64,000 nt of DNA from Agrostemma githago (taxonomy: Eukaryota > Streptophyta > Magnoliopsida > Caryophyllales > Caryophyllaceae), in the NCBI GenBank assembly GCA_958450325.1, contig OY288257.1, forward strand, positions 17,193,873-17,257,872. The letters run 5' to 3'. The translations under genes were made by a program, and so were the position numbers. The notes under the pieces are model-generated. The model was given only the letters and a program-made list of their open reading frames with translations. It was not told the origin of the DNA and made no database searches. Positions 1-10,789 of this stretch are shown in pieces. Positions within the stretch are counted from its first letter, which is position 1, and the number at the start of each line of letters is the position of its first letter.

Positions 1-19
1 TCATTTATGTCAATTATAA

Positions 20-1070
20 ACTTAATTAACTACAAAAATTAAAAACTGACCCCATATTAACTAACTACTCTCTTCCTCCCCATCTACACTATCAACTACA
101 CCGCCGCCACCTCAATCACCGTCGACGTCACCACTAGGGCCGACCACCAACCTCTATCACCAACACCACCCTAGAAATACCACCCAATATCCACCATACT
201 CTCCTCTCACAGCCCAAATTTCACCACATCGATCAGCAAACACCATTGACCACCAACCTGAATTTCGCCACTCAGAACCATCACTCTATTCGAATCACCA
301 TCCAATCCTCTCCTCTCCGTTCCTTACTTGACCTTGCCGCGGTACTCAGAATCGACCCAAAAATCGAGCAAATCTGTAGTTCAGAAACACGTCCAATCCG
401 ACGGCGTTATTGAACATTTTCCGGCATAAACGTTGTTGGATCGACGGAGCTGCGTCGTGGGTCACGCCACTTAGGCCGACCGAGCTACGTCGTAGTGAAA
501 TGAAGGTGTGATGTCGAAACTTGTGGGGAGTTTTTTATAGTGGTTTTGTGAATGATGGTACGGTGGATACAGGGCCATCAAATGATATTTGGTGGCCCCG
601 TGCCAATTTTTTTGGAGGCCCTTTACCGTACATCGTCCCCCATATTTTTAGGTTATCTTTAAAAAATAATACCTACTATAGATCCCGAAATTGAAATTAA
701 CTGTCAAGTTTTTAAATATAATAGAGTTATTATCCATGGGTCTTCTAGGGATTTGAACTCCTGTCCTCAGCCCAAGGTTAATTTTTGGTCTCACAACTAA
801 CCACTGGGCTATTATAACTATCAACAATAATAGGGGGCCCTCTTATGGAGGCCCTCTTAGGAGTTGGGCCCCGATTCCAAGAACCGGATGACCCTGCTTT
901 CTGATGGGCTTGGGTGGACATGGTGGATACATTGATGTATTTCGATGGTAGCTCACCAGATGAGTCAATTGGGGTTGTGGAACCGTGATTGAGGTGGCGT
1001 CGGTGGTGGTCTTAGCCCTTAGATGGATGTTAATAGGGGGTTAGTTTTAAATTTTTTTAGTTAATTAAGT
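20..1070. mobile_element. Non-autonomous DNA transposon with long TIRs
   Basis: The first 13 bases of the element (ACTTAATTAACTA, 20-32) are the exact reverse complement of its last 13 (1058-1070). Weaker inverted similarity runs on for about 110 bp, including a CGCCACCTCAATCAC-type stretch near 105-125 and 980-1000. TTATAA flanks it on both sides (14-19 and 1071-1076). The inverted paralogue of this locus at 26325-26330 has a single TTATAA and no insert, so it behaves as an empty site. The pyrimidine-rich interior (60-540) may be captured sequence, but I recognise no gene. The superfamily is uncertain because TTATAA is palindromic and the true target duplication could be shorter, for example TTA, TAA or TA. 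Confidence 0.65.
570..896. mobile_element. hAT-like MITE (CAGGG ends)
   Basis: The element begins CAGGGCCATC and ends GGATGACCCTG, which gives short inverted ends of the CAGGG type. They resemble the clear hAT element at 28089-29028, and both share GGCCC-rich subterminal sequence. No clean 8-bp duplication abuts these ends; GGTGGATA occurs at 562-569 and 922-929, so the right border is uncertain. Inside, on the minus strand, is a tRNA-like stretch with an A-box match near 801-811 and a B-box match near 749-761. Confidence 0.5.
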
Positions 1071-1076
1071 TTATAA

Positions 1077-1266
1077 TGAAAAATTTGTAAACATAATGCT
1101 AAAAAATAAACTTATTATTGTTTAGGATCGGAATAAAAACAATTTAACAAAATGGTGCTCTGATAGGTTCAGATTGAGCTTCATTTTTGTGTAGAGTAAA
1201 CCCGTCATCCCCAATGGCGGGTCTATTAAATAAATATAATGCAAAAAAATGAAGCCTATAACCCGC
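1077..1266. repeat. Left arm of a long inverted repeat
   Basis: This stretch is the imperfect reverse complement of 26124-26345. It shares runs such as the ATAATGCT, TTCAGATTG and CCCGTCATCCC regions. The arm continues for about 20 bp beyond the Tat retroelement, at 21265-21285, so the retroelement inserted into this arm. Bases 1-21 extend the same arm to the left of the 20-1070 element. The whole structure may be an old foldback or Mutator-like element, but its outer ends were not found. Confidence 0.65.
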
Positions 1267-2276
1267 TGTGGACATGACGTAGGTCCACCCCGACGCGGCC
1301 ACGCGCGGGTTTGGGTAGGCGAATGAATCTCGTGGTAAGATTGTTCTCGGGTTCGAAATTTAAGTCAAAATGGAGTCGCCACCAAATTTTGTGGTTATTC
1401 GGAACCATACGAGCCCACTCTATGTCGTCATGGGCCACACACAAAGTAAGCCCACTTCGATTTCAGAGTTTATGGGGCTCGTCCCTTTGCATTGTTATAC
1501 CGATACCGTTTACACCGGCTTTCGTATATAAAATGACTCTCGTGCGCCAAGGGTTTCGGACATCCGGAAACCAAAGGTTCTGAGTAAGGGGTGAGGGTAC
1601 GTGTTGGGAAGCCCACTAAGGACACCCAACCCCGCCCGCACATGGCGGCCTCTACTAAGACATCGTTCGTGTTCGTGTACGCGCGCTAGTAAAATGACTA
1701 AATGATATGCAAACAGCATTTTCGGGCTAAAGCATGTGAATAGTATATGAACTACGTCATTTAATGCATCTTGATTATGGTCGAAATGATTTAGCATGCG
1801 AGGTTCATTTATAAAGCGTAAAGCAAGTAAATAAATAAAGCTCGAAAGGAAATAAAATAACGTACAAGTTACACGGGCGGAAATACAACCCGGAATTCAC
1901 AATACAACATTACGTAAAAATAATAAACAAAATAAAAATAACGCAATATAGTGATAGAAACGGACCCGTATGTAAACTAGACCGCGAATTATGTAGATGG
2001 ACTAACCCCGATTAAATACACATTATGTGGTGTACTAAACGAAGAACGGAAACATGGCACTGTGGCGTATTGCTAGCCCGATCCAATGTCCCGTAGTCTT
2101 GTCCCGACTTATCACTACGAAGGAGATCGGTCAAAGTCGTTCTACGTGTCGTGAAATGCGTGGTTTTGAAAATAGGAAGATCACGTGATGGTCTTTACAC
2201 GTGATGGCTAAAGCCGTAAAAAGGACGGGGATTGAAGTGTGTGTCAAAGCCCTCGGTTTTATGGGTTACAGGACCC

Positions 2277-2382
2277 ACTCGACCGAGTCGTGACCTGACT
2301 CGGTCGAGTGCGTCCTTAGACGCAGCTACTGTCCATTTTTTGGGGTGCTACTCGATCGAGTAGCATATGTACTCGGTCGAGT
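2277..2382. repeat. Quadruple palindrome cassette, downstream LTR copy
   Basis: Four 12-mers of type ACTCGAYCGAGT or ACTCGGTCGAGT start at 2277, 2298, 2350 and 2371, so the spacing is 21, 52 and 21 bp. In the 5' LTR the same cluster starts at 19796, 19817, 19862 and 19883; there a small deletion shortens the middle gap to 45. The middle gap contains GCAGCTACTG, close to GAGCTACTG in the PMD intron copy. Confidence 0.85.
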
Positions 2383-3192
2383 AGCCCCTGTACGAGTGAT
2401 AACTCGTTTTGTTTTATGACTTAAAATCGATGGTCGGCCAAACCAAATACGAATATCGCATGATTCATATTTAACTTGGCCTCCGGTACTATAATCGTGT
2501 ATGAACGATTATAATACTGTTATCGGAGTTTTAGGAAAATGTTTATCGTTACACTAGAAAATTTGAATTAGTGACGAAATGCTTCCCTCTACGTCACGAC
2601 ATCGGAACTAACTCTTTCGAGTTATGTGATGTCGGTTTTCGTGTCAACGGGTTCCGCACTAATTAGAGAAAAGGGATTAAATGCGTCCAACTATGACCTT
2701 AGGCGATTATCATAGTCCAACGCATTCAAAACCGAAATTTTAGTACTAATATATATATACGCGGTATGATGACGGTAACGAAGATAAAAAACGATGATAC
2801 AAAAATGAAGATGCAAAAGTATAATAATGTTAGTGCTAGTGTTACTACTACGACTACGATTATGATTACAATACAAAATACGATAAGTAAATAAAAAACG
2901 AAATAGTAGAGATCGAAATGGGGTTTAGGACACCCTCAACATACATGCTAGGTAGGGACCTCGGAAATGGACTCGTGAATAGCGACGGGACGCCGGAGTA
3001 TCGAGGATGTACGCGAGTTATGGTGTGTATCTGTGTGTGTGTTTCGCCAGTTTCTGAGGGACAAAGGGCTCGGGTTTTGGCTTGTAATGCTTAGGGTATG
3101 GAGTGTAGCTAGTATGATGTACGGTGTAGGGTGTAAAATGTAGGGCAAATGAGGGTTGATCCAAACTTGTGAAATGCATGGGAGTCGTGGGG

Positions 3193-3328
3193 TATTTATA
3201 GGGAGCCACGACACAGGGTCACTCGACCGAGTGGCCCTAGTGCACTCGGTCGAGTTCCCTCGTGAATGAACCTGGACAGCTCTTTTGACGCTCCACTCGA
3301 TCGAGTGGGTCAATCCACTCGACCGAGT
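3193..3328 (-). promoter_or_regulatory. LTR core promoter with upstream palindrome cassette
   Basis: On the minus strand a TATAAATA box lies at 3200-3193. About 21 bp upstream of it begins a cluster of four palindromes starting at 3221, 3244, 3295 and 3317 on the plus strand (spacing 23, 51, 22). The 5' LTR has the same layout: TATA at 20706-20713 and palindromes at 20734, 20757, 20808 and 20830, the last with one mismatch. The position suggests a proximal promoter element of the retrotransposon. That function is inference. Confidence 0.65.
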
Positions 3329-3746
3329 GGATCAATTACGACATGCTAAATCGGGAATGATTGACCTTGATTACTCTTTGATTGATTTGGCTTGATTTGG
3401 CTTGATTTGTTTGGATTAGATTTCGGGCGCCAGTTTCGAGAATGAATTTGGCTGTTTTGTGAGACAGTTTTGTCTTTGACCGGGTTTTGACCCGGTCGCC
3501 AAAAGACGGGATTTATTGTTGGTGTCGGTTTTGACCCAAATTAGTCTTATTTTGCTCGGAACGACCCACTGGGCCTGAATTTGAGGTCTATTTTGTGAGA
3601 TTTTTAATCCGCTAAAAGTCCATGTTGGATATTATTGATTCCGAGCCCAAGTCCGAGTATACCAAGTCACGTTTGCGTCCGATCATCATCAGGTGTTTTT
3701 CGGAGACTACCATAGACACGTGGCAGTTAAAATGTGGGTGTCTACA

Positions 3747-3760
3747 GAGCCCCCACTCTG
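3747..3760 (-). other. Polypurine tract
   Basis: Read on the minus strand, CAGAGTGGGGGCTC abuts the 3' LTR. A purine-rich run directly before the LTR is where plus-strand DNA synthesis is primed in LTR elements. The minus-strand direction agrees with the PBS next to the other LTR. Confidence 0.75.
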
Positions 3761-4659
3761 ACTGAGGCTTGGACAAGGCGAAAGTCAGAGTAGCTGCCAA
3801 GTCCGTTAAGACCTGGTAGACTTCCGGTCGGGTCGTTTATAGTCCAGTGGACTCGCGTGAAGGGCTCGCCAGCCATAAGCAGAGGGTCATACCTGTCCTG
3901 ATGACGATAGCTCCGCGGGGAGTAAAGCTTGCCTCTTTTGGGGAGTAAGTGTACCATTTCCTGGGCGCGCCTATATGTGGCATAAGTCCTGGGCGCGCCT
4001 ATATGTGGGCCCATCCCGTACCATTTCGGGAAAAAATGCCGCCTCGGGCGTTCCGCTGGGGAAATATATGAGCTGTACGAGCTTGCTTTCGAAGCCTTGA
4101 GTCGTACCTGAGCTGATGATGATGCTCCGTGGGGAGTAAAGCTTGCCTCTTTTGGGGAGTAAGTGTACCCGTATGCCGACACATCACACCTTGGATGTAG
4201 CATACCGGGGAAAAGCTGACTTCGTTGAGGAATTTAATAGTTTCGCGGAGACTCGCTTCTGAAGTCTGGAGTGTACCTGTATGCTGACACATAACAACTT
4301 GTATGTAACACATAGGCAAAACAGACTCGTGCTGGGGAGATAAAAATATTTGAATTTTCGAAGGGACAAAATTTTGAAAAGAAATTTTTTTATCGCGAAG
4401 AAATTTTATCACAGAAAAATTTTAGAGACTCTTAGGAAAGCTCGGGATGGCTTGATTCCTATTCTGGGTTCTAGTTTGAAATCAGGCCTGCGCGCGCATA
4501 GGGCCTAGTTTGCTGAGGAGGCAAAGTAGTTAGGTTTTCAGTTAGGTTTTCTCATTATAAATATGAGAATCCCTGCTTCAGTTTTCTGCATCTCAACTCA
4601 AATTCTTCTTTTCCTTCTCAAAATCTTTTAGACTTTCAAGAAAGCTAGAAATTCCTGTC
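3761..4659 (+). promoter_or_regulatory. Putative promoter region of the PMD gene
   Basis: A TATAAATA box at 4556-4563 lies about 97 bp before the ATG at 4660, a usual distance for a plant promoter plus a short 5' UTR. The upstream region contains a duplicated module: GCTTGCCTCTTTTGGGGAGT occurs near 3928 and again near 4141, each followed by AAGTGTACC. A shorter direct repeat, CTGGGCGCGCCTATATGTGG, occurs near 3961 and 3989. No coding sequence is evident here. Confidence 0.55.
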
Positions 4660-6423
4660 ATGGGTATCGATCACTTGACAGCTATGCTTCTCGCATGGTC
4701 CCAATATTTTCGGGATGAGGAAAAGGTCCGTCTGACCCAGATGGAAATTGTCAATCTATTCCCTCTCCAGCGTCTAATAACTGACTCGCATTTCCTGGAC
4801 GCCTGCTTGTCGTTTTGGGACACCACCCATCACGTATTCGCGTTCCCGCGGGGAGAAATATGCCTTTTACCCGAGGAGGTTGCGGCTATAGGTGGTTGGA
4901 GCCCTGCTGTTCAGCCAGCTATTCCTCCGTTCTACCCGGATCCAAGAAGGAGATTAAGGGAGTTTTTGGGTTTGTCTCATGATGAGACAAATTGGATGGT
5001 GCGGGGAGATACCGTTTCCCTGTTCGGCCTGGCCGACAAGTTCATGAATCCCCGGGATGTGAGGGCCACCCCTGCTCACAGGCGTAGGGCATTCGCCTTT
5101 TGCATGCTGCACTGCTATGTCTTCGAAAGGCTGATGGAACTTGACTCATGCAGGGGTCAAATCAGGCTGATTGGAGTGGTTGACCAGATGGAGACTGGTC
5201 ATAGCCCTGCTTGGCTAGCCACTGGAGAAATCATCATGGGTCTGGATGCTAGGCGGCTTGACCCAACTCGACCGCTGACGGGGAGTACCCGTATTCTGCA
5301 AGTATGCATCTCGATTTTGGATTTTTTTTTTTCGTGCGATTTTTCTGATTTCCGTAAGTCACTCGATCGAGTGGACTTGTCACTCGATCGAGTGACACTC
5401 ATATCGAGCTACTGCCTGTTTTCAGAGGGCTAACTCGATCGAGTCATCTGCTGCACTCGATCGAGTGGACGCTGGCGAACCATTCCGTTGCTTATAAAAT
5501 TTGTGTATTCTTTTCAGATATGGCTGTCGGAGCGGTTATCGATCATAGAGACCCCTCCGAGCATTCCCAATTATCGGAGCAGTCAGATTAGCTCTCGAAG
5601 GCGACGGATAAGCTCGAGTCATCAAATAAACCGAGCTTACTGGGATGAAGAGCTGGTGTTTCACGGGGGTCCCTTGATTAGGTGGACCGTTGCTTGGTGG
5701 TTCCTCTCGAAGTTGGTTGGACTGGCCAAGAGAGACCAAGCTCGCTACCTGGTGATTCTGTCCGTAGACTGGACAGTTCATATTTACCCGGACCGTCTCC
5801 TAAGGCTGTTCGGTTTGTCTCAGCGCATCCCTGAGACTGAAGCCATTGTCAGCGTCTCGCTCCAATTGACGGACGCTATGTGCGACACCTGGTTGCAAAG
5901 ATGGTTCACTCGTCCTACATGGACTATACCCAGCCCTTGCCAATCCGCTTGGGTGTCACGGGCTTACCAGAAATGGATTTCTGAGGAGTCTGAGGAAGCT
6001 CGCAAGGCCTTGAAGCTTGATGAGGCCTTTGAATTGGTTCACCGCGAGACGGCGAAGGACAACAGGGACTTCTTCACCGGGGGAGATATTCCTGAAGCTA
6101 CAGTCCGGGAGGAATCGGGTCTTAAGTCACAAACTAAGACTCGATCTAAGGAAGTCGGTTCTAGCAGCACTCGGGGGCAGACTGACTTGGAGAGACGCCT
6201 TGGGCCAAGGTTGGCGGCCCGGGACCGATTAGGTCCGCGTGACCGGCTCCCTGAGCCCGTGAGGGCTCGACTTGGGCCTATTGATGTGATAGAGGAGTCG
6301 GGCTCAAACAATCGAGCCCGAGCTAGAGAGGTTCCTGTGGTGATTCGGGAACGCTCTCCTCCGCGTCGTCGCCAGTGGACGGCTAAGGAGGCCAAGGACA
6401 AGGGGAAGGGCAAGATGCCCTAA
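4660..6423 (+). CDS. Plant mobile domain (PMD) protein, two exons, antisense in Tat element
   Basis: Exon 1 is 4660-5301 and exon 2 is 5518-6423. The 216-nt intron has GT-AG ends, with a pyrimidine-rich TTCTTTTCAG acceptor, and the join is in phase 0, giving about 515 residues. Residues 46-85 carry the family hallmark, a FWDTTHHVFAFPRGEICLLP segment followed by an EEVAAIGGW motif. The junction reads RILQ-IWLSERL, matching the conserved QIWxxERL of PMD proteins. The C-terminal third is charged and low in complexity, with many Arg/Glu residues and a Lys-rich tail. PMD proteins (relatives of MAIN and MAIL1) are known both as host genes acting in silencing and development and as passengers of transposons. 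Here the gene is convergent with pol and has its own TATA box and an intron. Function in this element is unknown; the reading frame is intact, unlike gag-pol. Confidence 0.85.
5361..5466. repeat. Quadruple palindrome cassette in the PMD intron
   Basis: ACTCGATCGAGT starts at 5361, 5382, 5433 and 5455, with spacing 21, 51 and 22. All four copies match the perfect palindrome. The whole cassette lies inside the single intron of the PMD gene. Its geometry and motif match the cassettes in the LTRs of the same element. Confidence 0.85.
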
Positions 6424-6821
6424 ATGCCGAGTCCTTTAGCTTTAATATTATTTTAAGTACTATTATTATTTTTGTCGTGTGGTTTTTTGTAATTTTTTTT
6501 TCGAATTCCTGCATTTTTGTAATTTCCCGAGTTTATCGGGATTTTTTTTTTTTTGAATTAGTAAAAGAAGTTTATTATTAAATCGCTCCTGTCTTTTCTT
6601 GATTGCATTGGTTGTACCCTTTTGAGGGGTTGCCTACGTATCCGCGATTGGCGGAATCAAACCAAACGTAGTTCAGGCATAGGAAATTTGCAATCTCGAA
6701 TTACACCAAGACTATTGGTTCAAGATGTTTATGACAGTAGAATAAATAATTCTAGCTCATTGACTTGATTTTTGTAAAAAAAATGCTTTTGATAAAATTT
6801 GCTAATGACATTGAGAAATGG
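6424..6821. other. Gap between convergent PMD gene and integrase
   Basis: This 398-bp stretch separates the PMD stop codon from the integrase stop codon. It is AT-rich, with T-runs at 6486-6500 and 6542-6554. It presumably holds 3' UTR sequence for both transcripts. I see no ORF or repeat. Confidence 0.5.
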
Positions 6822-8476
6822 TTAAGGGTAGTAACGCTTCAGCTGGTCCAAGTTGGTTGGATTGACAAACTCGTTCCCGTCCAGGTCCGTCAGCATCACT
6901 GCTCCCCCTGATAGGATTTTCTTCACCAGATATGGCCCAGCCCAATTGGGTTTGAATTTTCCCCTCGGGTCAACTGGTAGTAGAGCTCGAACAGACTTAA
7001 GGACTAGATCGCCCTCCTTAATGTTCCTGGGCCTTACCCTTTTGTTGAAGGTCCGTTGGATCCTCTTCTGGTAGATTTGGATATTATTGACGGCGCGGGA
7101 CCGTCGTTCGTCTAGTAGAACCAAAGAGTCATATCGTGCTCGAACCCAGTCAGCTTCGGGTACTTGGCTTTCTAGCAGAATTCTGAGGGACGGTACTTCC
7201 AGTTCGACTGGTTGGACTGCCTCCATCCCGTAGGTTAGGTAATACGGCGTTGCCCCGGTTGCGGTGCGAATTGACGTTCGGTACCCCCATAGGGCAAAAG
7301 GTATTTTGTCGGGCCAGTCCCGGTAATTATCAGCCATCTTTTTGAGTATGGTGACAATTCTTTTATTGGCCGCCTCTACTGCTCCATTAGTTTGAGGGCG
7401 GTAAGGCGAGGAAGTATGCCTTTGGATTTTATACTTGGTCAGCAGGGCTGCAGTCTCGGCTTGGAAATGAGTCCCGTGATCACTGATAAATTCAGACGGA
7501 ATCCCATACCGGCATATTATCTTGTTTTGGATAAACTTGGCGACATGCTTGGCATTGAGAATGCGATATGATTCAGCTTCGACCCATTTGGTGAAATAGT
7601 CGATAGCTACCAAAATAAAGCAGTGTCCACCAGTACCTGAGGGATTTATTTTCCCGATTATGTCGATACCCCACGTCGAGAATGACCAGGGTGACGTCAT
7701 GGTATAAAGCAGTGATGACGGCATATGTTGCACATTGCCAAAGATTTGACAGTTATGACAATGTTTGACATATGACCGGCAGTCGGCTTCCATAGTGTTC
7801 CAGTAATAACCGAGCCTCATTATTTTTCGGACCAGCATGTGGGCATTCATATGTGGGCCGTTTTCACCATCGTGTACTTCGGCCATAACCTTTTCAGCCT
7901 TATATTTATCAACACAAAGAAGAAGAGCCCCCTGTGCCGTCTTTTTGTATAACTGACCGTCGTCGGTACGGATGAACTGGGTGGCTAGCCTTCGTAAGGC
8001 TTTCTTGGCTCGACCTTCCGTCCCGGGAGGATACTCTCCGTTCGTCAGGTATGTTAACACAGCCTGATACCTTGGCTCGGGATCAGTTATCTCAATGTCT
8101 TCGATGTCGCAAATGTACGCCGGCTCGGAGCGTCTTTTGACGCAAATTGGCATACTGGTCACGTGGTCGGGAATGTTCAGTAAAGATGCCAATTTTGAGA
8201 GTGCATCTGCAAACTGATTCTCTTCCCGGGGTAGGTATATATATTCTACCTTTTGGAATTGTTTCTCGAGATCCCTTACTCGTGCCTGGTAGGCCACGAG
8301 ATTAGCATTTCGAGTCTTCCATTTCTGAAGTGCTTCGTTAATGACCAAGGATGAGTCACCATGTACCCGGAGATTTGTGATCCCCAGATTGGCGGCGGCT
8401 TGTAGCCCGTAAATGCATGCTTCGTACTCTGCTGCATTATTTGTAACATCAAAGTCCAGTTTAATGGAGACGGGAG
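6822..8476 (-). pseudogene. Tat pol, 3' part: second RNase H (end) and integrase
   Basis: The frame starts at the right with the end of an RNase H domain (EYEACIYGLQAA, VHGDSSLV, NQFADALSKLA). This is the extra RNase H of the Tat lineage. It continues into integrase. The zinc-binding region has VHDGENGPHMNAHML followed by CHNC. The catalytic core has WGIDIIG, SDHGTHF and GAVEAANK, giving a D,D34E arrangement. A FKPNWAGPYLV motif near the C-terminus resembles the GPY/F module. The stop codon is at 6822. The hAT MITE at 8477-9174 cuts the reading frame off from the rest of pol, so the protein cannot be made as one piece from this copy. Confidence 0.9.
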
Positions 8477-9174
8477 TAGGGATGGCAATGGGTCCAGGAC
8501 CCGACCCAGACCCGGCGGGTCGGACCCGAATGGGTCGGGTCTGGGTCTAAATTTTTCAGACCCGATGGGCATGGGTCGGGTCTGGGTCCTCCCCAAAAAA
8601 TTCGGGTACGGGTACGGGTCTGAATTTTGGGACCCGGACCCGACCCGTAGACCCGTGGACCCGTTAAAAAAAATAAAAAATAAAAAAATTTAAAATTTCA
8701 ATTCATAAAACATATGATATGGAGGAAGAATAACTATGTGATATATCATGTATCACTTAATATGTTTTTTTAATAAATTACTTTGTGATAAATGTTTTTA
8801 AGACGACCTTTGTGTTAGTATTTTGGGAGACGTTGCGGTTGTATTGTGAGACTTGTAGACACTTTTTTTTTTTTATCATTTTTATGTGTGGTTTGTAAAC
8901 ACTTTTAAAATCTTATGCGTAAGGATTGACTCAAGACATTATGTAGCTTTTTTCGGAAATCGAAACAATGAATAATACAACAACTTACGGAGTAATAAAT
9001 AAGGTGGACCCGCGGGTAGACCCGGACCCGGCCCAGACCCGGCCGGTTCGGGTATGGGTCTGACAATTTTGGACCCGTTCGGGTCCGGGTCGGGTCTGGG
9101 TCCAGGGTTGAAACTTCGGGTCCGGGTCCGGGTCCGGGTGGACCCGACCCAGACCCGACCCGTTGCCATCCCTA
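8477..9174. mobile_element. hAT MITE inserted in the RNase H domain
   Basis: The element has inverted ends TAGGGATGGCAA and TTGCCATCCCTA. An exact 8-bp target duplication GACGGGAG (8469-8476 and 9175-9182) supports the hAT superfamily. Both subterminal regions are arrays of GGGTCYGGGT and its complement, and the centre is AT-rich with no transposase. It splits the second RNase H of the Tat element. Confidence 0.9.
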
Positions 9175-10789
9175 GACGGGAGTATGCTCCCCTTTTGGTG
9201 AAATTAGGAGGATCCCGACCCCGAACCCTCAAAAATTGGATGCTCCATCGAAGTATAAATCCCAAGTTTCGGTATCAGTATGGAAAATATCTTCGTCTGG
9301 GAAGGACCAGGTGTCGGTGTGTCCTTCTTCAGTCATCGGGCTGTTGGCGAGAAATTCAGCTACTACTCGACCTTTAATAGCCTTTAACAGTACAAACTTC
9401 AAGTCGAACTCTGCCAGCATTAGAGTCCATCTAGAGATTCGACCGTTGAGAACGGGCTTTTCGAAGATGTATTTGATCGGGTCCATTTTGGATAGCACAT
9501 GGACCTCGTAACTGAGCATATAGTGCCGGAGTTTCTTAGTGGCCCAGACTAGAGCCAAACACGTCTTTTCGAGCATGGTATATTTGCACTCATACTCTAA
9601 AAACTTCTTGCTGATGTAGTAAATGGCTCTTTCATCGGAGTCAACCGTCTGAGCCAGCATAGCCCCCATGGCTGTCTCGGTCGTCGTTAGGTATAACGAC
9701 AGAGGCAAACCGGGTTGAGGTGGCATTAAGACTGGCGGTGCAGACAGAATTTCCTTGATCTTGTCGAAAGCAGTTTGGCACTTGTCATCCCATAGTACCC
9801 GTTCTCCTACTTTCAGTTTCTTGAAAATTGGTTCACACACCATGGTTAGTTTGGAAATGAACCGACTGATGTACTGGACTTTCCCGAGAAATCCTCTTAT
9901 TTCTTTTTCGGTTTTAGGAGGTTGCATCTCGGTAATGGCTTTGATTTTAGCTGGGTCGACTTCGATACCTCGCTGGCTAACGATATGACCCAGTAATTTG
10001 CCTGATGTTACCCCGAAACTGCACTTTTGAGGGTTTAGCCTCATGTTGTACTTGCGCAGCCGAGTGAAGAATTTTCTTAGGGCGGTGATGTGACCGTCCC
10101 GTTCTTTGGATTTGACGATCATGTCGTCTACATAAACTTCTACCTCTTTATGCATCATGTCGTGTAATAAAGTGGTAGCGGTCCTTTGATATGTGGCCCC
10201 GGTATTAATGAGGCCGAATGGCATGACGGTATAGCAGTAAGTACCCCAAGGTGTGGTAAAGGTAGTCTTACTCATGTCTTCTTCCGCCATCTTGATTTGA
10301 TTATACCCGGCATACCCGTCCATGAATGATAGAAGGGCATGATCGGCCGTGTTATCCACCAGTATGTCGATGTGTGGTAACGAAAAATCATCTTTCGGGC
10401 TCGCCTTGTTAAGATCCCGAAAATCTACACATACTCGCACCTTGTCGTCCTTTTTAGGAACCGACACGATGTTTGCCACCCAGTCCGGATACTCGGACAC
10501 CTGTATGAAGCCGGCTTTGAATTGTTTGTCGACTTCTTCTTTTACCTTGAGAGACCACTCGGGCCTCATTCGGCGGAGCTTCTGCTTGACCGGTTTGCAC
10601 CCGTCTTTGATTGGTATGTGGTGCTCGGCTATTTCCCGGTCTATCCCCGGCATGTCCTTGTAGGACCATGCGAAGACATCCTTGAACTCTTGGAGGAGGT
10701 TTACGAACTGTTGTTTCTCCTCGAGATTTAAGGATAACCCTATCTTAAGTATCTGAGGCTCTAAGGTTGTACCCACATTTATGGACTCG
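9175..10789 (-). pseudogene. Tat pol, 5' part: reverse transcriptase and RNase H
   Basis: The minus-strand frame contains a standard Ty3/gypsy RT: VRVCVDFRDLN, the FMDGYAGYNQI block, MPFGLINTGATYQR and the catalytic YVDD near 10120-10130. RNase H follows, ending in WTLMLAEFDLKF. The second RNase H begins with LYFDGASNF. A TGA at 9229-9231 then interrupts the frame before the hAT insertion; the same frame continues after the stop. The 5' side is cut by the CACTA element at 10790. Sequence flanking that insertion reads through in the same frame once the element and one copy of its duplication are ignored. Confidence 0.92.

Larger units (their letters stand above)
1267..3746 (-). repeat. 3' LTR of the Tat element
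   Basis: This 2480-bp repeat starts TGTGGACATG and ends GTGTCTACA on the plus strand, so in element orientation it begins TGTAGACACC and ends TGTCCACA. It is nearly identical to 18785-21259. It holds two palindrome clusters (2277-2382 and 3221-3328) and a minus-strand TATA box at 3193-3200. Open reading frames here recur in the other LTR and look like chance frames. Confidence 0.95.

Noticed and set aside
562..929. GGTGGATA at both sides as a hAT target duplication
   Set aside because: The right copy lies 25 bp beyond the inverted end, so it does not fit the TIR border; chance repetition is equally likely.
1256..3313. Several 60-150 codon frames, repeated at 18696-20826
   Set aside because: They recur in the second LTR at matching positions, are LTR sequence, and resemble no protein I know.
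3221..3328. Regularly spaced short palindromes as a CRISPR-like array
   Set aside because: The repeats are 12 bp with alternating 21/51 spacing inside an LTR of a plant retroelement; no cas genes and no spacer structure.
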